This document shows positions 26,352 to 35,176 of a stretch of 64,000 nt of DNA, one piece after another. A program made the translations under genes and the position numbers. Position 1 is the stretch's first letter. Each line of letters starts with the position of its first letter. The notes below the pieces were generated by a model. That model saw only the letters and a program-made list of their open reading frames with translations. It was not told where the DNA came from and did no database searches. This DNA is from Streptomyces sp. SID13726 (GTDB lineage: Bacteria; Actinomycetota; Actinomycetes; Streptomycetales; Streptomycetaceae): positions 1 to 64,000 of the forward strand of contig NZ_JAAGLY010000020.1 of the NCBI RefSeq assembly GCF_010548375.1. Reading direction: 5' to 3'.

Positions 26352-28259
26352 TCAGCCGTGCTTGGCGCGGCTCGCGGCGCGGGCGCGCTCACGGGCGTCC
26401 AGGTTGACCTTGCGGATGCGAACCGCCTCGGGAGTCACCTCGACGCACTCGTCGTCACGGCAGAACTCGAGGGACTGCTCCAGGGAGAGCTTGCGCGGCG
26501 GGACGATCGCCTCGAACGAGTCGGCCGAGGACGACCGCATGTTCGTGAGCTTCTTCTCCTTGGTGATGTTGACGTCCATGTCGTCGGAGCGGGAGTTCTC
26601 GCCGACGATCATGCCCTCGTACACCTCGGTGCCCGGGTCCGTGAACAGCACGCCGCGCTCCTGGAGGTTCGTCATCGCGAAGGCGGTGACGGCACCGGCG
26701 CGGTCGGCGACCAGCGAGCCGTTGTTACGGGTCTGGAGGGCACCGAACCAGGGCTCGTGGCCCTCGTGGATCGAGTGGCCGATGCCGGTGCCGCGGGTCT
26801 GCGTCAGGAACTCGGTCCGGAAGCCGATGAGACCGCGCGAGGGCACCACGAACTCCATGCGGACCCAGCCGGAGCCGTGGTTCGACATGTTGTCCATCCG
26901 GCCCTTGCGGACGCCCATGAGCTGCGTGACCGCGCCCATGTGCTCCTCGGGCACGTCGATCGTCATGCGCTCGACGGGCTCGTACGTCTTGCCGTCGACC
27001 TCCTTGGTGACGACCTGGGGCTTGCCGATGGTCAGCTCGAAGCCCTCGCGGCGCATCTGCTCGACCAGGATGGCGAGCGCCAGCTCACCACGGCCCTGGA
27101 CCTCCCAGGCGTCCGGGCGCTCGGTGTCGAGCACGCGGAGGGAGACGTTACCGATCAGCTCGCGGTCGAGGCGGTCCTTGACCTGGCGGGCGGTGACCTT
27201 GCGGTCCTTGACCGCGGCCTTGTTGTCGGCGCCCTTGCCGGTGCCGCCCCGGCCGACCAGCGGCGAGGTGTTGGTGCCGATGGTCATGGAGATCGCCGGC
27301 TCATCGACGGTGATCAGCGGCAGCGGGATCGGGTTCTCGGGGTCGGCGAGGGTCTCGCCGATCATGATGTCCGAGATACCGGCGACCGCGCAGATGTCAC
27401 CGGGGCCCGCCACCTCGGCCGGCTTGCGGGTGAGCGCCTCGGTCATCAGCAGCTCGGTGATGCGCACGTTGGACATGGTGCCGTCGCGCTTGATCCACGT
27501 GACGGTCTGGCCCTTGCGCAGCTCGCCCTGCTCGACGCGGAGCAGCGCGATACGGCCGAGGAAGTTGTCGGCGTCCAGGTTGGTGACGTGCGCCTGGAGC
27601 GGGGCCTCCGCGTCGTACTCGGGGGCCGGGACGTGGGACAGGATCGTGGAGAAGAAGGGCTCCAGGCTGTCGCTGTCCTGCGGGACGGTGCCGTCCTCGG
27701 GCTTGGTCAGCGAGGCCACGCCGTCCCGCGCACACGCGTAGACGATGGGGAACTCGATCTGGTCCTCGTCGGCGTCGAGGTCGAGGAAGAGGTCGTAGGC
27801 CTCGTTGACGACCTCGTCGATGCGCGAGTCGGGGCGGTCCGTCTTGTTGATGCACAGGATGACGGGCAGGCGGGCCTGGAGGGCCTTGCGCAGTACGAAG
27901 CGGGTCTGCGGCAGCGGGCCCTCGGAGGCGTCGACGAGCAGGACCACCGCGTCCACCATCGACAGACCGCGCTCGACCTCGCCACCGAAGTCGGCGTGGC
28001 CCGGGGTGTCGATGATGTTGATGGTGATGACGTCGCCGCCATCCTTCGGGTGGTACTTCACGGCCGTGTTCTTGGCCAGGATCGTGATGCCCTTCTCACG
28101 CTCCAGGTCGTTCGAGTCCATCATGCGGTCGTCGAGCGACTCGGCGGCGTGCGCTGCGAAGGCACCGGCCTGCTTCAGCATGGCGTCGACAAGAGTCGTC
28201 TTGCCGTGGTCGACGTGGGCGACGATAGCGACGTTGCGGATGTCGTGGCGCGTGGCCAT
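26352..28259 (-). CDS. typA: translational GTPase TypA/BipA
   Basis: This 635-residue ribosome-associated GTPase is involved in ribosome assembly and stress responses. Near the N-terminus are G1 AHVDHGKTTL, G2/G3 IIDTPGHADFGGEV and G4 NKTD, then the EF-G-like domains II, III and V and the TypA-specific C-terminal domain (ERARAASRAKHG at the end). A TypA-typical phrase, LIGFRTEFLTQTRGTG, is present. The start MATRHDIRNVAIVAHVD is the family start; upstream codons are not conserved in type. It stands between BldK cassette 2 and a family 5 lipoprotein and has its own terminator. Confidence 0.96.
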   Translation of the reverse strand: MATRHDIRNVAIVAHVDHGKTTLVDAMLKQAGAFAAHAAESLDDRMMDSNDLEREKGITILAKNTAVKYHPKDGGDVITINIIDTPGHADFGGEVERGLSMVDAVVLLVDASEGPLPQTRFVLRKALQARLPVILCINKTDRPDSRIDEVVNEAYDLFLDLDADEDQIEFPIVYACARDGVASLTKPEDGTVPQDSDSLEPFFSTILSHVPAPEYDAEAPLQAHVTNLDADNFLGRIALLRVEQGELRKGQTVTWIKRDGTMSNVRITELLMTEALTRKPAEVAGPGDICAVAGISDIMIGETLADPENPIPLPLITVDEPAISMTIGTNTSPLVGRGGTGKGADNKAAVKDRKVTARQVKDRLDRELIGNVSLRVLDTERPDAWEVQGRGELALAILVEQMRREGFELTIGKPQVVTKEVDGKTYEPVERMTIDVPEEHMGAVTQLMGVRKGRMDNMSNHGSGWVRMEFVVPSRGLIGFRTEFLTQTRGTGIGHSIHEGHEPWFGALQTRNNGSLVADRAGAVTAFAMTNLQERGVLFTDPGTEVYEGMIVGENSRSDDMDVNITKEKKLTNMRSSSADSFEAIVPPRKLSLEQSLEFCRDDECVEVTPEAVRIRKVNLDARERARAASRAKHG

Positions 28260-28387
28260 AGTGCGGCGTACTCCCAAGTGGTGAGAAGGCCCTGCTGCGT
28301 ACGTCCGTGTGACGCGGGCCTGCCGGGCTTGACACGCCACGGCCTCACCCCATCGTACGTTGCCTCCGCACCCGGGGCTCGCCGGGC

Positions 28388-30622
28388 TCAGTCGGCGGCG
28401 GGCGGAGCGGGGACCTTCGCGCCCTTCTTCAGGAAGCCCATGTCCTCGTAGACGGGGGTCTGGAAGCCGAAGGCACCCGCGTTCACCACGTCCTTCCTCG
28501 CGGCCGTCAGCTGGGGCCGCTGGTACAGCGGGATGGACCCGGCGGCCGCCCAGATCCGGGAGTCGGCCTTGCGGATCAGGCCCCGGCTCTCGCTCGCGTC
28601 CAGCGTCGAGACGGCCTGGTCGAACAGCTGGTCCACCTGGTCGGTGCCGACCCGGGTGTAGTTCTGCTCCACGTTCAGCGAGCCGTCCGCGGCCGGTACC
28701 GGCTTGGCGAAGATGGGCCGGGCGTCGGTCGCCGGGAAGGCGGACGCGGGCCAGGAGTACAGGGCGAGGTCGTACTGCCCGGACGCGATGTGGTCCTTGA
28801 AGTAGCTCTCGTCGGAGACCTTGGTGATCTCGGTGCGGACACCGATCTTCGCCAGCATCGAGGAGATCCGCCCGGCCACGGTCCGCAGCGTCTCGGAGCC
28901 CGGCCCCGACGGCAGGACGAACCGCAGGGTGAGCGCCTTGCCGTCCTTGGCCAGCACCTCGGTCGCGGCGCCGGCCGGAGCGGGCGTGCCCTTGGGGGCG
29001 TACGCCCCCGGCGCGCCGCCCTGCTTCAGCTTGTTCGCGTACTGCTTGCCGTCCTGGGCGAGGTGGTGCGAGCCGCTGTCGCCCTTCTTCGCGTGGCCCT
29101 TGGGGTCCTTGTCGTCGCCCGACTTGTCGTCCTCGCCGACGATGTACGTCCCGTCTCCCCCGTCCTCGGAGTTCTCGGAGTCCTCGTCGGCCTTCCTGCC
29201 CTTGGCCCCGGCCGCCTTCTCCTCCTTGTCCCCCTTCTTCTTCTCGACCGGCCCCCCGGGCACCCAGCCGGCGTCGGCGAGCAGCGCCCGCGCCTCCTTG
29301 GTGTCCTGGCCGCCGAGCGCGCCGCTGTTGTCGGCGTAGGCGTCCTGCCCCGAAAGGGCGAGGTGGCTGCCGACGGGCTCGGCGGGCAGTCCGAGCGGGC
29401 TGAGGACGAGGCCGGCCAGCGCCTTGCGGTCGAGGGCGCGGGCCACGGCCCGGCGGACCCGCTCGTCGGCGAGGGGGCCACTGGCGCCGTTGAGGGCGAG
29501 CTGGGTGTAGGCGGGCTCAAGGGACCGGCGGACCTCGAAGCCCTTCAGGGCCGTCTCCTCGCGCTCGCGCGCCGCGACCGCCTCGCTCTTCTTCTCGCGG
29601 GCCTCGGTCTCCTCCCCGGCGGCCTCCTCGTCCTCGCCGTGGGCGACGGCCCAGGAGCGCAGGGCGTCGGCGGCGCCGAGGTTGCTGCCGGGGCCGTGGG
29701 CGGGAAGCCCGCCGGGGCCCGCGTGACCGGCCTTGCCGCCGGCGCGGGCGGCGCTGGTGATCCGGCCGAGGGCGTCCGGGTCGATCTCCGCGAGGTCCAG
29801 CTTGCCGGCGGCGAGCGCGGCGGCCCGCTCGTCGTGGGGTACGGCCCGCAGCACGATCTCGTCCAGTTTGGCGGGGTGGCCCCACCAGCGGGTACTGCGG
29901 GTGAGGGTGACCTCGTCGTCCTTGCGGTCGACCTTCTTCAACTGGAAGGGACCCGCGGTGACCTTGAGCTTCTTGCGCGCGGAGTCGTTGAAGGAGTCCG
30001 GGGTGCCCATGACGTCCTTCGGGTACAGCGGCGAGAACAGCGAGCGCCAGTCGGCGTACGGCCGCGCGAAGGTGACCCGGACCTCCAGGTCGTTGGCGCC
30101 GCGCTCGATCCTCTCGATGCGCTCGTAGCCGGAGTTGCGGGCGGTCCAGTACGCGGAGTCCTTGCCGGACAGGGCGCGCCACTGGGCGGCGAAGTCGGCG
30201 GCGCCGATCTCCCGGCCGTCGCTCCACACGGCCTGCTGGTTCAGCTTGTACAGCACGACCTGCCTGGGCTCGGTCTCGACGACCTTCGCGGACTCCAGGT
30301 AGTCCGGGTCGAGCTGCGGCTGCCCGTCGGCGTCCAGCCGGTACATCGACGGCAGGACCGCCTGGGCGACGGTGGTGGTGGTCGCGTCCGCGTCCGACTG
30401 GAACGTGTTCAGGGTCTCCGGTACGGCGTCCACGGCCCAGCGCAGGGTGCCGCCGTCGGCGACCAGGTGCCGGGGGGCGGGCGCGATGTCCTGCTCGGCG
30501 AGCGGCTTGCTCGGCTTCTCCCCGGAACTGCACCCGGCGAGCGCGGGCACCGCGAGCGCACCCGCGGCGAGGAAGGCGACCGAGCGCATGACCGCGCGCA
30601 GCGTGACGGCGTGGTGGGACAT
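28388..30622 (-). CDS. family 5 solute-binding lipoprotein with charged low-complexity insert
   Basis: The 744-residue lipoprotein starts at an ATG with GGAGGT 8 bases upstream. Its signal peptide ends LAGC with Cys31. It resembles family 5 peptide-binding proteins (WSDGREIGAADFAAQWRAL, AGPFQLKK, YDLALYSWPASAF) but is about 150 residues longer. The extra length includes a Glu/Lys-rich segment near residues 330-360 and a Lys/Asp/Gly-rich stretch of about 90 residues around 460-550 (EKKKGDKEEK, GDDKDPKGHAKKGDSGSHH). No permease or ATPase genes adjoin it, so it may share a transporter encoded elsewhere. Substrate unknown. Confidence 0.88.
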   Translation of the reverse strand: MSHHAVTLRAVMRSVAFLAAGALAVPALAGCSSGEKPSKPLAEQDIAPAPRHLVADGGTLRWAVDAVPETLNTFQSDADATTTTVAQAVLPSMYRLDADGQPQLDPDYLESAKVVETEPRQVVLYKLNQQAVWSDGREIGAADFAAQWRALSGKDSAYWTARNSGYERIERIERGANDLEVRVTFARPYADWRSLFSPLYPKDVMGTPDSFNDSARKKLKVTAGPFQLKKVDRKDDEVTLTRSTRWWGHPAKLDEIVLRAVPHDERAAALAAGKLDLAEIDPDALGRITSAARAGGKAGHAGPGGLPAHGPGSNLGAADALRSWAVAHGEDEEAAGEETEAREKKSEAVAAREREETALKGFEVRRSLEPAYTQLALNGASGPLADERVRRAVARALDRKALAGLVLSPLGLPAEPVGSHLALSGQDAYADNSGALGGQDTKEARALLADAGWVPGGPVEKKKGDKEEKAAGAKGRKADEDSENSEDGGDGTYIVGEDDKSGDDKDPKGHAKKGDSGSHHLAQDGKQYANKLKQGGAPGAYAPKGTPAPAGAATEVLAKDGKALTLRFVLPSGPGSETLRTVAGRISSMLAKIGVRTEITKVSDESYFKDHIASGQYDLALYSWPASAFPATDARPIFAKPVPAADGSLNVEQNYTRVGTDQVDQLFDQAVSTLDASESRGLIRKADSRIWAAAGSIPLYQRPQLTAARKDVVNAGAFGFQTPVYEDMGFLKKGAKVPAPPAAD

Positions 30623-30924
30623 GCCGGTTACCTCCGGGGGTGTGCCGCCTGGTTCTGATCACGTTTGGCGGAGTATGGAGCTGATCAGATGTATGCGGCC
30701 CACTGAAGAGGAAAGGGTTCAGCAGCCGGCGGCGACACGGCGGAAACGGCGCGGAAGCCCACCCGTGCGGCGCAATGGGCGGCGCTCGGGGGGCGCGCGC
30801 GGAGGGTCACGATCCGCCAATCCATGCACACGGCTTCCCACCGGCAGGTGTGACGCGCAACACTCGCAGGCGCATGACCGTTCCCGTCCAGGGCGATGGC
30901 GCCCGCGGAAGTGAGGTCACCGTC
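30623..30924. other. divergent intergenic region
   Basis: About 300 bp separates the minus-strand lipoprotein from the plus-strand sdh-linked operon. It must hold promoters for both. I see no gene and no clear -10/-35 pair. Confidence 0.4.
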
Positions 30925-31212
30925 ATGTCCGTGAACGACGAACTGGCATCGGCACAGCGCGCGCTCGACGAAGTGCTCAGGTACGTCAAGCGCCTGGAGC
31001 AGCAGCTGGGCAGCGGCGGCCTGGAGATGCGCCGGGTCCGGATGGACGCCGACCGGCTGCGCGAGAGCCTCGCCCTGCTCAAGGAGGGATCGAGCCCGGC
31101 GGCGCCCAAGAAACCGCAGCTCGTCCCGATCCCCGACACCCCTTACGACAACACCCTGTGGACGGACTCGGACGACGAGGGACTCGGCGCCCGCGACCGC
31201 AGGGCCCCCTGA
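30925..31212 (+). CDS. small coiled-coil protein upstream of sdh operon
   Basis: The 95-residue protein starts MSVNDELASAQRALDEVLRY, with GAGG 8 bases upstream. Residues 3-55 have heptad-like Leu/Val spacing consistent with a coiled coil. The C-terminus is acidic and Pro-rich (PIPDTPYDNTLWTDSDDEG). Its stop is 19 bp before the cytochrome b subunit start, so it is probably co-transcribed with the succinate dehydrogenase genes. A longer start at 30874 is possible. No known domain; function unknown. Confidence 0.75.
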   Translation: MSVNDELASAQRALDEVLRYVKRLEQQLGSGGLEMRRVRMDADRLRESLALLKEGSSPAAPKKPQLVPIPDTPYDNTLWTDSDDEGLGARDRRAP

Positions 31213-31231
31213 ACCCGACCGGAGTCAAGAG

Positions 31232-32068
31232 TTGGCCACTGGTACGGAACCCCCCGACACCGAATCCCATCCCGAGAGCGGCGGCGTACGCACCCGTACG
31301 CGCGCCGCGATCGCCGCCCCGCACCTGCGCACCGACCGCTGGTGGCTCGCCCCCGCGGGCACCGCCGCCGGGCTGTTCGCCTTCATCGTGTACTCGACGT
31401 GGCGGGCCTTCGCCAACACGGACTACTACGCGGCCCCGTACGTCTCGCCGTTCTACTCCCCCTGTCTCGCCGAGCGCTGCGAGCCCATGCGCCACGGGCC
31501 CAACTGGGAGCTGTTCGGCAGCTGGTGGGGCATCTCCCCCGCGATCATCATCCTGATCTTCCCGCTCGGCTTCCGCCTGACCTGCTACTACTACCGCAAG
31601 GCCTACTACCGGGGCTTCTGGGCGTCCCCGCCGGCCTGCGCGGTGGCCGAGCCGCACAAGAAGTACACCGGTGAGACCCGCTTCCCGCTGATCCTGCAGA
31701 ACATCCACCGGTACTTCTTCTACGCCGCGATCGTGGTCGCCGGGATCCTGACCTACGACACCGTGCTGTCCTTCAGGAACGAGAAGTACGAGTGGGGCCA
31801 CATGGGCCTCGGCTCCCTGGTGTTCCTGGCCAACATCGTGCTGATCTGGGCGTACACCCTCTCCTGCCACTCCTGCCGGCACATCGTCGGCGGCAAGCTG
31901 AAGCACTTCTCCAGGCATCCCGTGCGCTACAAGGCCTGGCAGTTCGTCGGGAAGCTCAACGCCCGTCACATGCAGCTGGCCTGGGCCTCCCTGGTGAGCG
32001 TGGCGCTCGCCGACTTCTACGTCTTCCTGGTCGCCTCCGGCGCTTTCGACGATCCGAGGTTTTTCTGA
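31232..32068 (+). CDS. succinate dehydrogenase/fumarate reductase cytochrome b-type membrane anchor
   Basis: This 278-residue membrane subunit starts at a TTG with GGAG about 8 bases upstream. About five helices are visible, beginning WWLAPAGTAAGLFAFIVYST. Histidines in membrane-proximal positions (NIHRYFF, SCHSCRHIVGG, NARHMQLAW) are candidates for haem ligation. It anchors the flavoprotein and iron-sulfur subunits and passes electrons to or from quinone. The stop overlaps the flavoprotein ATG by one base. Confidence 0.88.
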   Translation: MATGTEPPDTESHPESGGVRTRTRAAIAAPHLRTDRWWLAPAGTAAGLFAFIVYSTWRAFANTDYYAAPYVSPFYSPCLAERCEPMRHGPNWELFGSWWGISPAIIILIFPLGFRLTCYYYRKAYYRGFWASPPACAVAEPHKKYTGETRFPLILQNIHRYFFYAAIVVAGILTYDTVLSFRNEKYEWGHMGLGSLVFLANIVLIWAYTLSCHSCRHIVGGKLKHFSRHPVRYKAWQFVGKLNARHMQLAWASLVSVALADFYVFLVASGAFDDPRFF

Positions 32069-33996
32069 TGTCCGTGGTCGATCGACAGGAATGGGACGTC
32101 GTAGTAGTCGGCGCCGGGGGCGCTGGACTACGGGCCGCCATCGACGCCCGCGAGCGAGGCGCCCGTACGGCCGTGATCTGCAAGTCGCTGTTCGGCAAGG
32201 CGCACACGGTGATGGCCGAGGGCGGCATCGCGGCCAGCATGGGCAACGCCAACTCGAACGACAACTGGCAGGTCCACTTCCGCGACACCATGCGCGGCGG
32301 CAAGTTCCTCAACCAGTGGCGGATGGCCGAGCTGCACGCACGTGAAGCCCCGGACCGCGTCTGGGAGTTGGAGACCTGGGGCGCCCTCTTCGACCGTACG
32401 AAGGACGGCCGGATCTCGCAGCGCAACTTCGGCGGCCACGAGTACCCGCGCCTCGCCCACGTCGGCGACCGTACGGGCCTCGAACTGATCCGCACGCTCC
32501 AGCAGAAGATCGTGTCGCTCCAGCAGGAGGACAAGAAGGAGACCGGCGACTACGAGTCGCGCCTGAAGGTCTATCAGGAGTGCACGGTAACCCGGGTGTT
32601 GAAGGACGGCTCGCGGGTCTCCGGTGTCTTCGCCTACGACCGCGAGACCGGCCGTTTCTTCGTCCTCGAAGCGCCTGCCGTGGTCATCGCCACCGGTGGC
32701 ATCGGCAAGTCCTTCAAGGTCACGTCGAACTCGTGGGAGTACACGGGCGACGGCCACGCGCTGGCCCTCCTCGCGGGCGCACCGCTGTTGAACATGGAGT
32801 TCGTGCAGTTCCACCCGACGGGCATGGTCTGGCCGCCCTCGGTGAAAGGCATCCTCGTCACGGAGTCCGTCCGCGGTGACGGCGGGGTGCTGCGCAACTC
32901 CGAGGGCAAGCGGTTCATGTTCGACTACGTCCCGGACGTCTTCAAGGAGAAGTACGCCGAGTCGGAGGAGGAGGGCGACCGCTGGTACGAGGACCCGGAC
33001 CACAACCGCCGTCCTCCCGAGCTGCTGCCCCGCGACGAGGTGGCGAGGGCCATCAACTCCGAGGTGAAGGCGGGCCGGGGCTCACCCCACGGCGGAGTCT
33101 TCCTGGACGTCTCGACCCGTATGCCCGCCGAGGTGATCCGGCGCCGACTCCCCTCCATGTACCACCAGTTCAAGGAGCTGGCGGACGTCGACATCACGGC
33201 CGAGCCGATGGAGGTCGGGCCGACCTGTCACTACGTGATGGGCGGGATCGCGGTCGACTCGGACACGGCGGCGGCGCGCGGGGTGCCGGGGCTGTTCGCG
33301 GCCGGTGAGGTGGCCGGCGGTATGCACGGCTCGAACCGGCTGGGCGGCAACTCCCTTTCCGACCTGCTGGTGTTCGGGCGCCGGGCGGGCTGGCACGCGG
33401 CGGAGTACGCGAACTCGACGCAGCGGCCGCCCTTGGACGAGGTCCAGGTCGACGCGGCGGCGGCGGAAGCGCTGCGGCCGTTCTCGGCGGAGGGCACCGA
33501 GCCGGACGTAGGGCCGCCGGAGAACCCGTACACCCTGCACCAGGAGCTCCAGCAGGCCATGAACGACCTCGTCGGCATCATCCGCCGGGAGGGCGAGATG
33601 GAGCAGGCGCTGGAGAAGCTCGCGGATCTTCGGGTACGGGCGCGCAGGGCCGGGGTCGAGGGGCACCGGCAGTTCAACCCGGGCTGGCACCTCGCCCTCG
33701 ACCTCAGGAACATGCTGCTGGTCAGCGAGTGCGTGGCGCGGGCCGCGCTGGAGCGGACCGAGTCGCGGGGCGGGCACACCCGTGAGGACCATCCGACGAT
33801 GGAGCGCAAGTGGCGTCGGGTGAATCTGCTCTGCCAACTGGCCGACCCGACGGGCGGGTTGGCGGCCACGGACCCGGTCCGGGGCCAGATCAACCTGACC
33901 CGTGAGACCACTGACCCCATCCGCGCCGACCTGCTCGCCCTGTTCGACAAGGAGGAGCTGGTCAAGTACCTCGCCGAAGAGGAGCTGTACGAATGA
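32068..33996 (+). CDS. sdhA: succinate dehydrogenase/fumarate reductase flavoprotein subunit
   Basis: This 642-residue catalytic subunit interconverts succinate and fumarate. The dinucleotide fold VVVVGAGGAGLRAAIDARE is at residues 10-28. KAHTVMAEGGIAAS holds the His expected to carry covalent FAD. Downstream are the active-site phrases QFHPTG, HYVMGGIAVD and GSNRLGGNSLSDLLVFGRRA. The ATG at 32068 overlaps the cytochrome b stop; the long open frame upstream is a shadow. The operon order is anchor, flavoprotein, iron-sulfur. The operon type resembles the group sometimes labelled fumarate reductase in actinobacteria; the direction in vivo cannot be read from sequence. Confidence 0.95.
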   Translation: MSVVDRQEWDVVVVGAGGAGLRAAIDARERGARTAVICKSLFGKAHTVMAEGGIAASMGNANSNDNWQVHFRDTMRGGKFLNQWRMAELHAREAPDRVWELETWGALFDRTKDGRISQRNFGGHEYPRLAHVGDRTGLELIRTLQQKIVSLQQEDKKETGDYESRLKVYQECTVTRVLKDGSRVSGVFAYDRETGRFFVLEAPAVVIATGGIGKSFKVTSNSWEYTGDGHALALLAGAPLLNMEFVQFHPTGMVWPPSVKGILVTESVRGDGGVLRNSEGKRFMFDYVPDVFKEKYAESEEEGDRWYEDPDHNRRPPELLPRDEVARAINSEVKAGRGSPHGGVFLDVSTRMPAEVIRRRLPSMYHQFKELADVDITAEPMEVGPTCHYVMGGIAVDSDTAAARGVPGLFAAGEVAGGMHGSNRLGGNSLSDLLVFGRRAGWHAAEYANSTQRPPLDEVQVDAAAAEALRPFSAEGTEPDVGPPENPYTLHQELQQAMNDLVGIIRREGEMEQALEKLADLRVRARRAGVEGHRQFNPGWHLALDLRNMLLVSECVARAALERTESRGGHTREDHPTMERKWRRVNLLCQLADPTGGLAATDPVRGQINLTRETTDPIRADLLALFDKEELVKYLAEEELYE

Positions 33997-34763
33997 GCGG
34001 CTACACGGCCCACTTCAAGGTGTGGCGGGGGGATGTGAAGGGCGGTGACCTGGAGGACTTCAAGGTCGAGGTGAACGAGGGCGAGGTCGTCCTCGACATC
34101 ATCCACCGCCTCCAGGCCACCCAGGCGCCGGATCTCGCGGTCCGCTGGAACTGCAAGGCGGGCAAGTGCGGTTCGTGCTCGGCGGAGGTCAACGGGCGGC
34201 CCCGGCTGATGTGCATGACCCGGATGTCGGTCTTCACCCAGGACGAGACGATCACCGTCACCCCCCTCCGCGCCTTCCCGGTCGTCCGGGACCTGGTCAC
34301 GAACGTCGGCTTCAACTACCAGAAGGCACGCGAGGTCCCGGCGTTCGTGCCACCGGCCGATCTCGGTCCCGGCGAGTACCGGATGATGCAGGAGGACGTG
34401 GACCGCTCGCAGGAGTTCCGCAAGTGCATCGAGTGCTTCCTGTGCCAGGACACCTGCCATGTGGTCCGCGACCACGAGGAGAACAAGACGGCGTTCGCGG
34501 GCCCCCGGTTCCTCATGCGGGTCGCCGAGCTGGACATGCACCCGCTGGACGCGGCCGAGTCCGAGGGCCTGGACCGCAAGAAGACCGCCCAGGACGAACA
34601 CGGCCTCGGCTACTGCAACATCACCAAGTGCTGCACGGAGGTCTGCCCCGAGGGCATCAAGATCACCGACAACGCCCTGATCCCCTTGAAGGAACGAGCC
34701 GTCGACCGCAAGTACGACCCGCTGGTGTGGCTGGGCTCGAAGATCAGGAGACGGACCTCATAG
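33993..34763 (+). CDS. sdhB: succinate dehydrogenase/fumarate reductase iron-sulfur subunit
   Basis: This 256-residue electron-transfer subunit overlaps the flavoprotein gene by 4 bases (ATGA). The 2Fe-2S ligands are Cys54, Cys59, Cys62 and Cys74 (CKAGKCGSC...C). Two further clusters are ligated by CIECFLCQDTC (145-155) and CNITKCCTEVCPEG (208-218), the usual 4Fe-4S and 3Fe-4S arrangement. The 3' end overlaps a convergent small membrane protein gene by 20 bp. Confidence 0.95.
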   Translation: MSGYTAHFKVWRGDVKGGDLEDFKVEVNEGEVVLDIIHRLQATQAPDLAVRWNCKAGKCGSCSAEVNGRPRLMCMTRMSVFTQDETITVTPLRAFPVVRDLVTNVGFNYQKAREVPAFVPPADLGPGEYRMMQEDVDRSQEFRKCIECFLCQDTCHVVRDHEENKTAFAGPRFLMRVAELDMHPLDAAESEGLDRKKTAQDEHGLGYCNITKCCTEVCPEGIKITDNALIPLKERAVDRKYDPLVWLGSKIRRRTS

Positions 34764-35052
34764 GAGCCGGACGCCGGGCGAGCCTCTGGAAGAGGCTCGT
34801 GCCGACGCCGGTCGCCATCAGACCGAGCAACGGAATGTAAAGGTGCCGGTCGGACACCCCGCCCAGGGGCCCCAGGAAGACGAACACCCCGAGACCGGCC
34901 GCGCTCACCAGGGTCCCAACGCCCGAGAGCCTCGGCCGCAGGATCGTGTCGCGGACCCAGGGCGGCGCCCAGCCCGTCACCACCTGCACCACGCCGAGCA
35001 CCAGCAGAGCACCCACCAGCACGGAAGTCGCGACCACCAGCACCCAGTTCAC
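34744..35052 (-). CDS. small three-helix membrane protein
   Basis: The 102-residue protein starts at a GTG, with three hydrophobic segments: WVLVVATSVLVGALLVLGVV, GTLVSAAGLGVFVFLG, and YIPLLGLMATGVGTSLF. No family is recognised. Four bases before its start lies the TGA that ends the extended frame of the upstream glycoside-hydrolase-like gene. This suggests the two were once, or still are, an operon. It overlaps the sdhB 3' end on the opposite strand. Confidence 0.7.
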   Translation of the reverse strand: MNWVLVVATSVLVGALLVLGVVQVVTGWAPPWVRDTILRPRLSGVGTLVSAAGLGVFVFLGPLGGVSDRHLYIPLLGLMATGVGTSLFQRLARRPAPMRSVS

Positions 35053-35176
35053 GCGCTCACTGTCCCACGAGCTCCAGCACCCTGACGAGGCTGTGCTCCA
35101 CGATCTCCCGCATCCCCTCCGGGCGCGGGAGGTCGCCCTCGGTGAGGTGCTTCCCCACCCGGCCGTAGCTGCCTTG

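Noticed and set aside
26105..26407. Plus-strand frame after a promoter-like TTGACC...TAACTA
   Set aside because: It reads through the typA terminator into typA antisense sequence and has no conserved content.
26310..28451. Long plus-strand open frame opposite typA
   Set aside because: Antisense shadow of typA, with no domain and starting inside the terminator.
30807..31139. Minus-strand frame opposite the small coiled-coil gene
   Set aside because: Ser/Arg-rich antisense shadow with no start signal.
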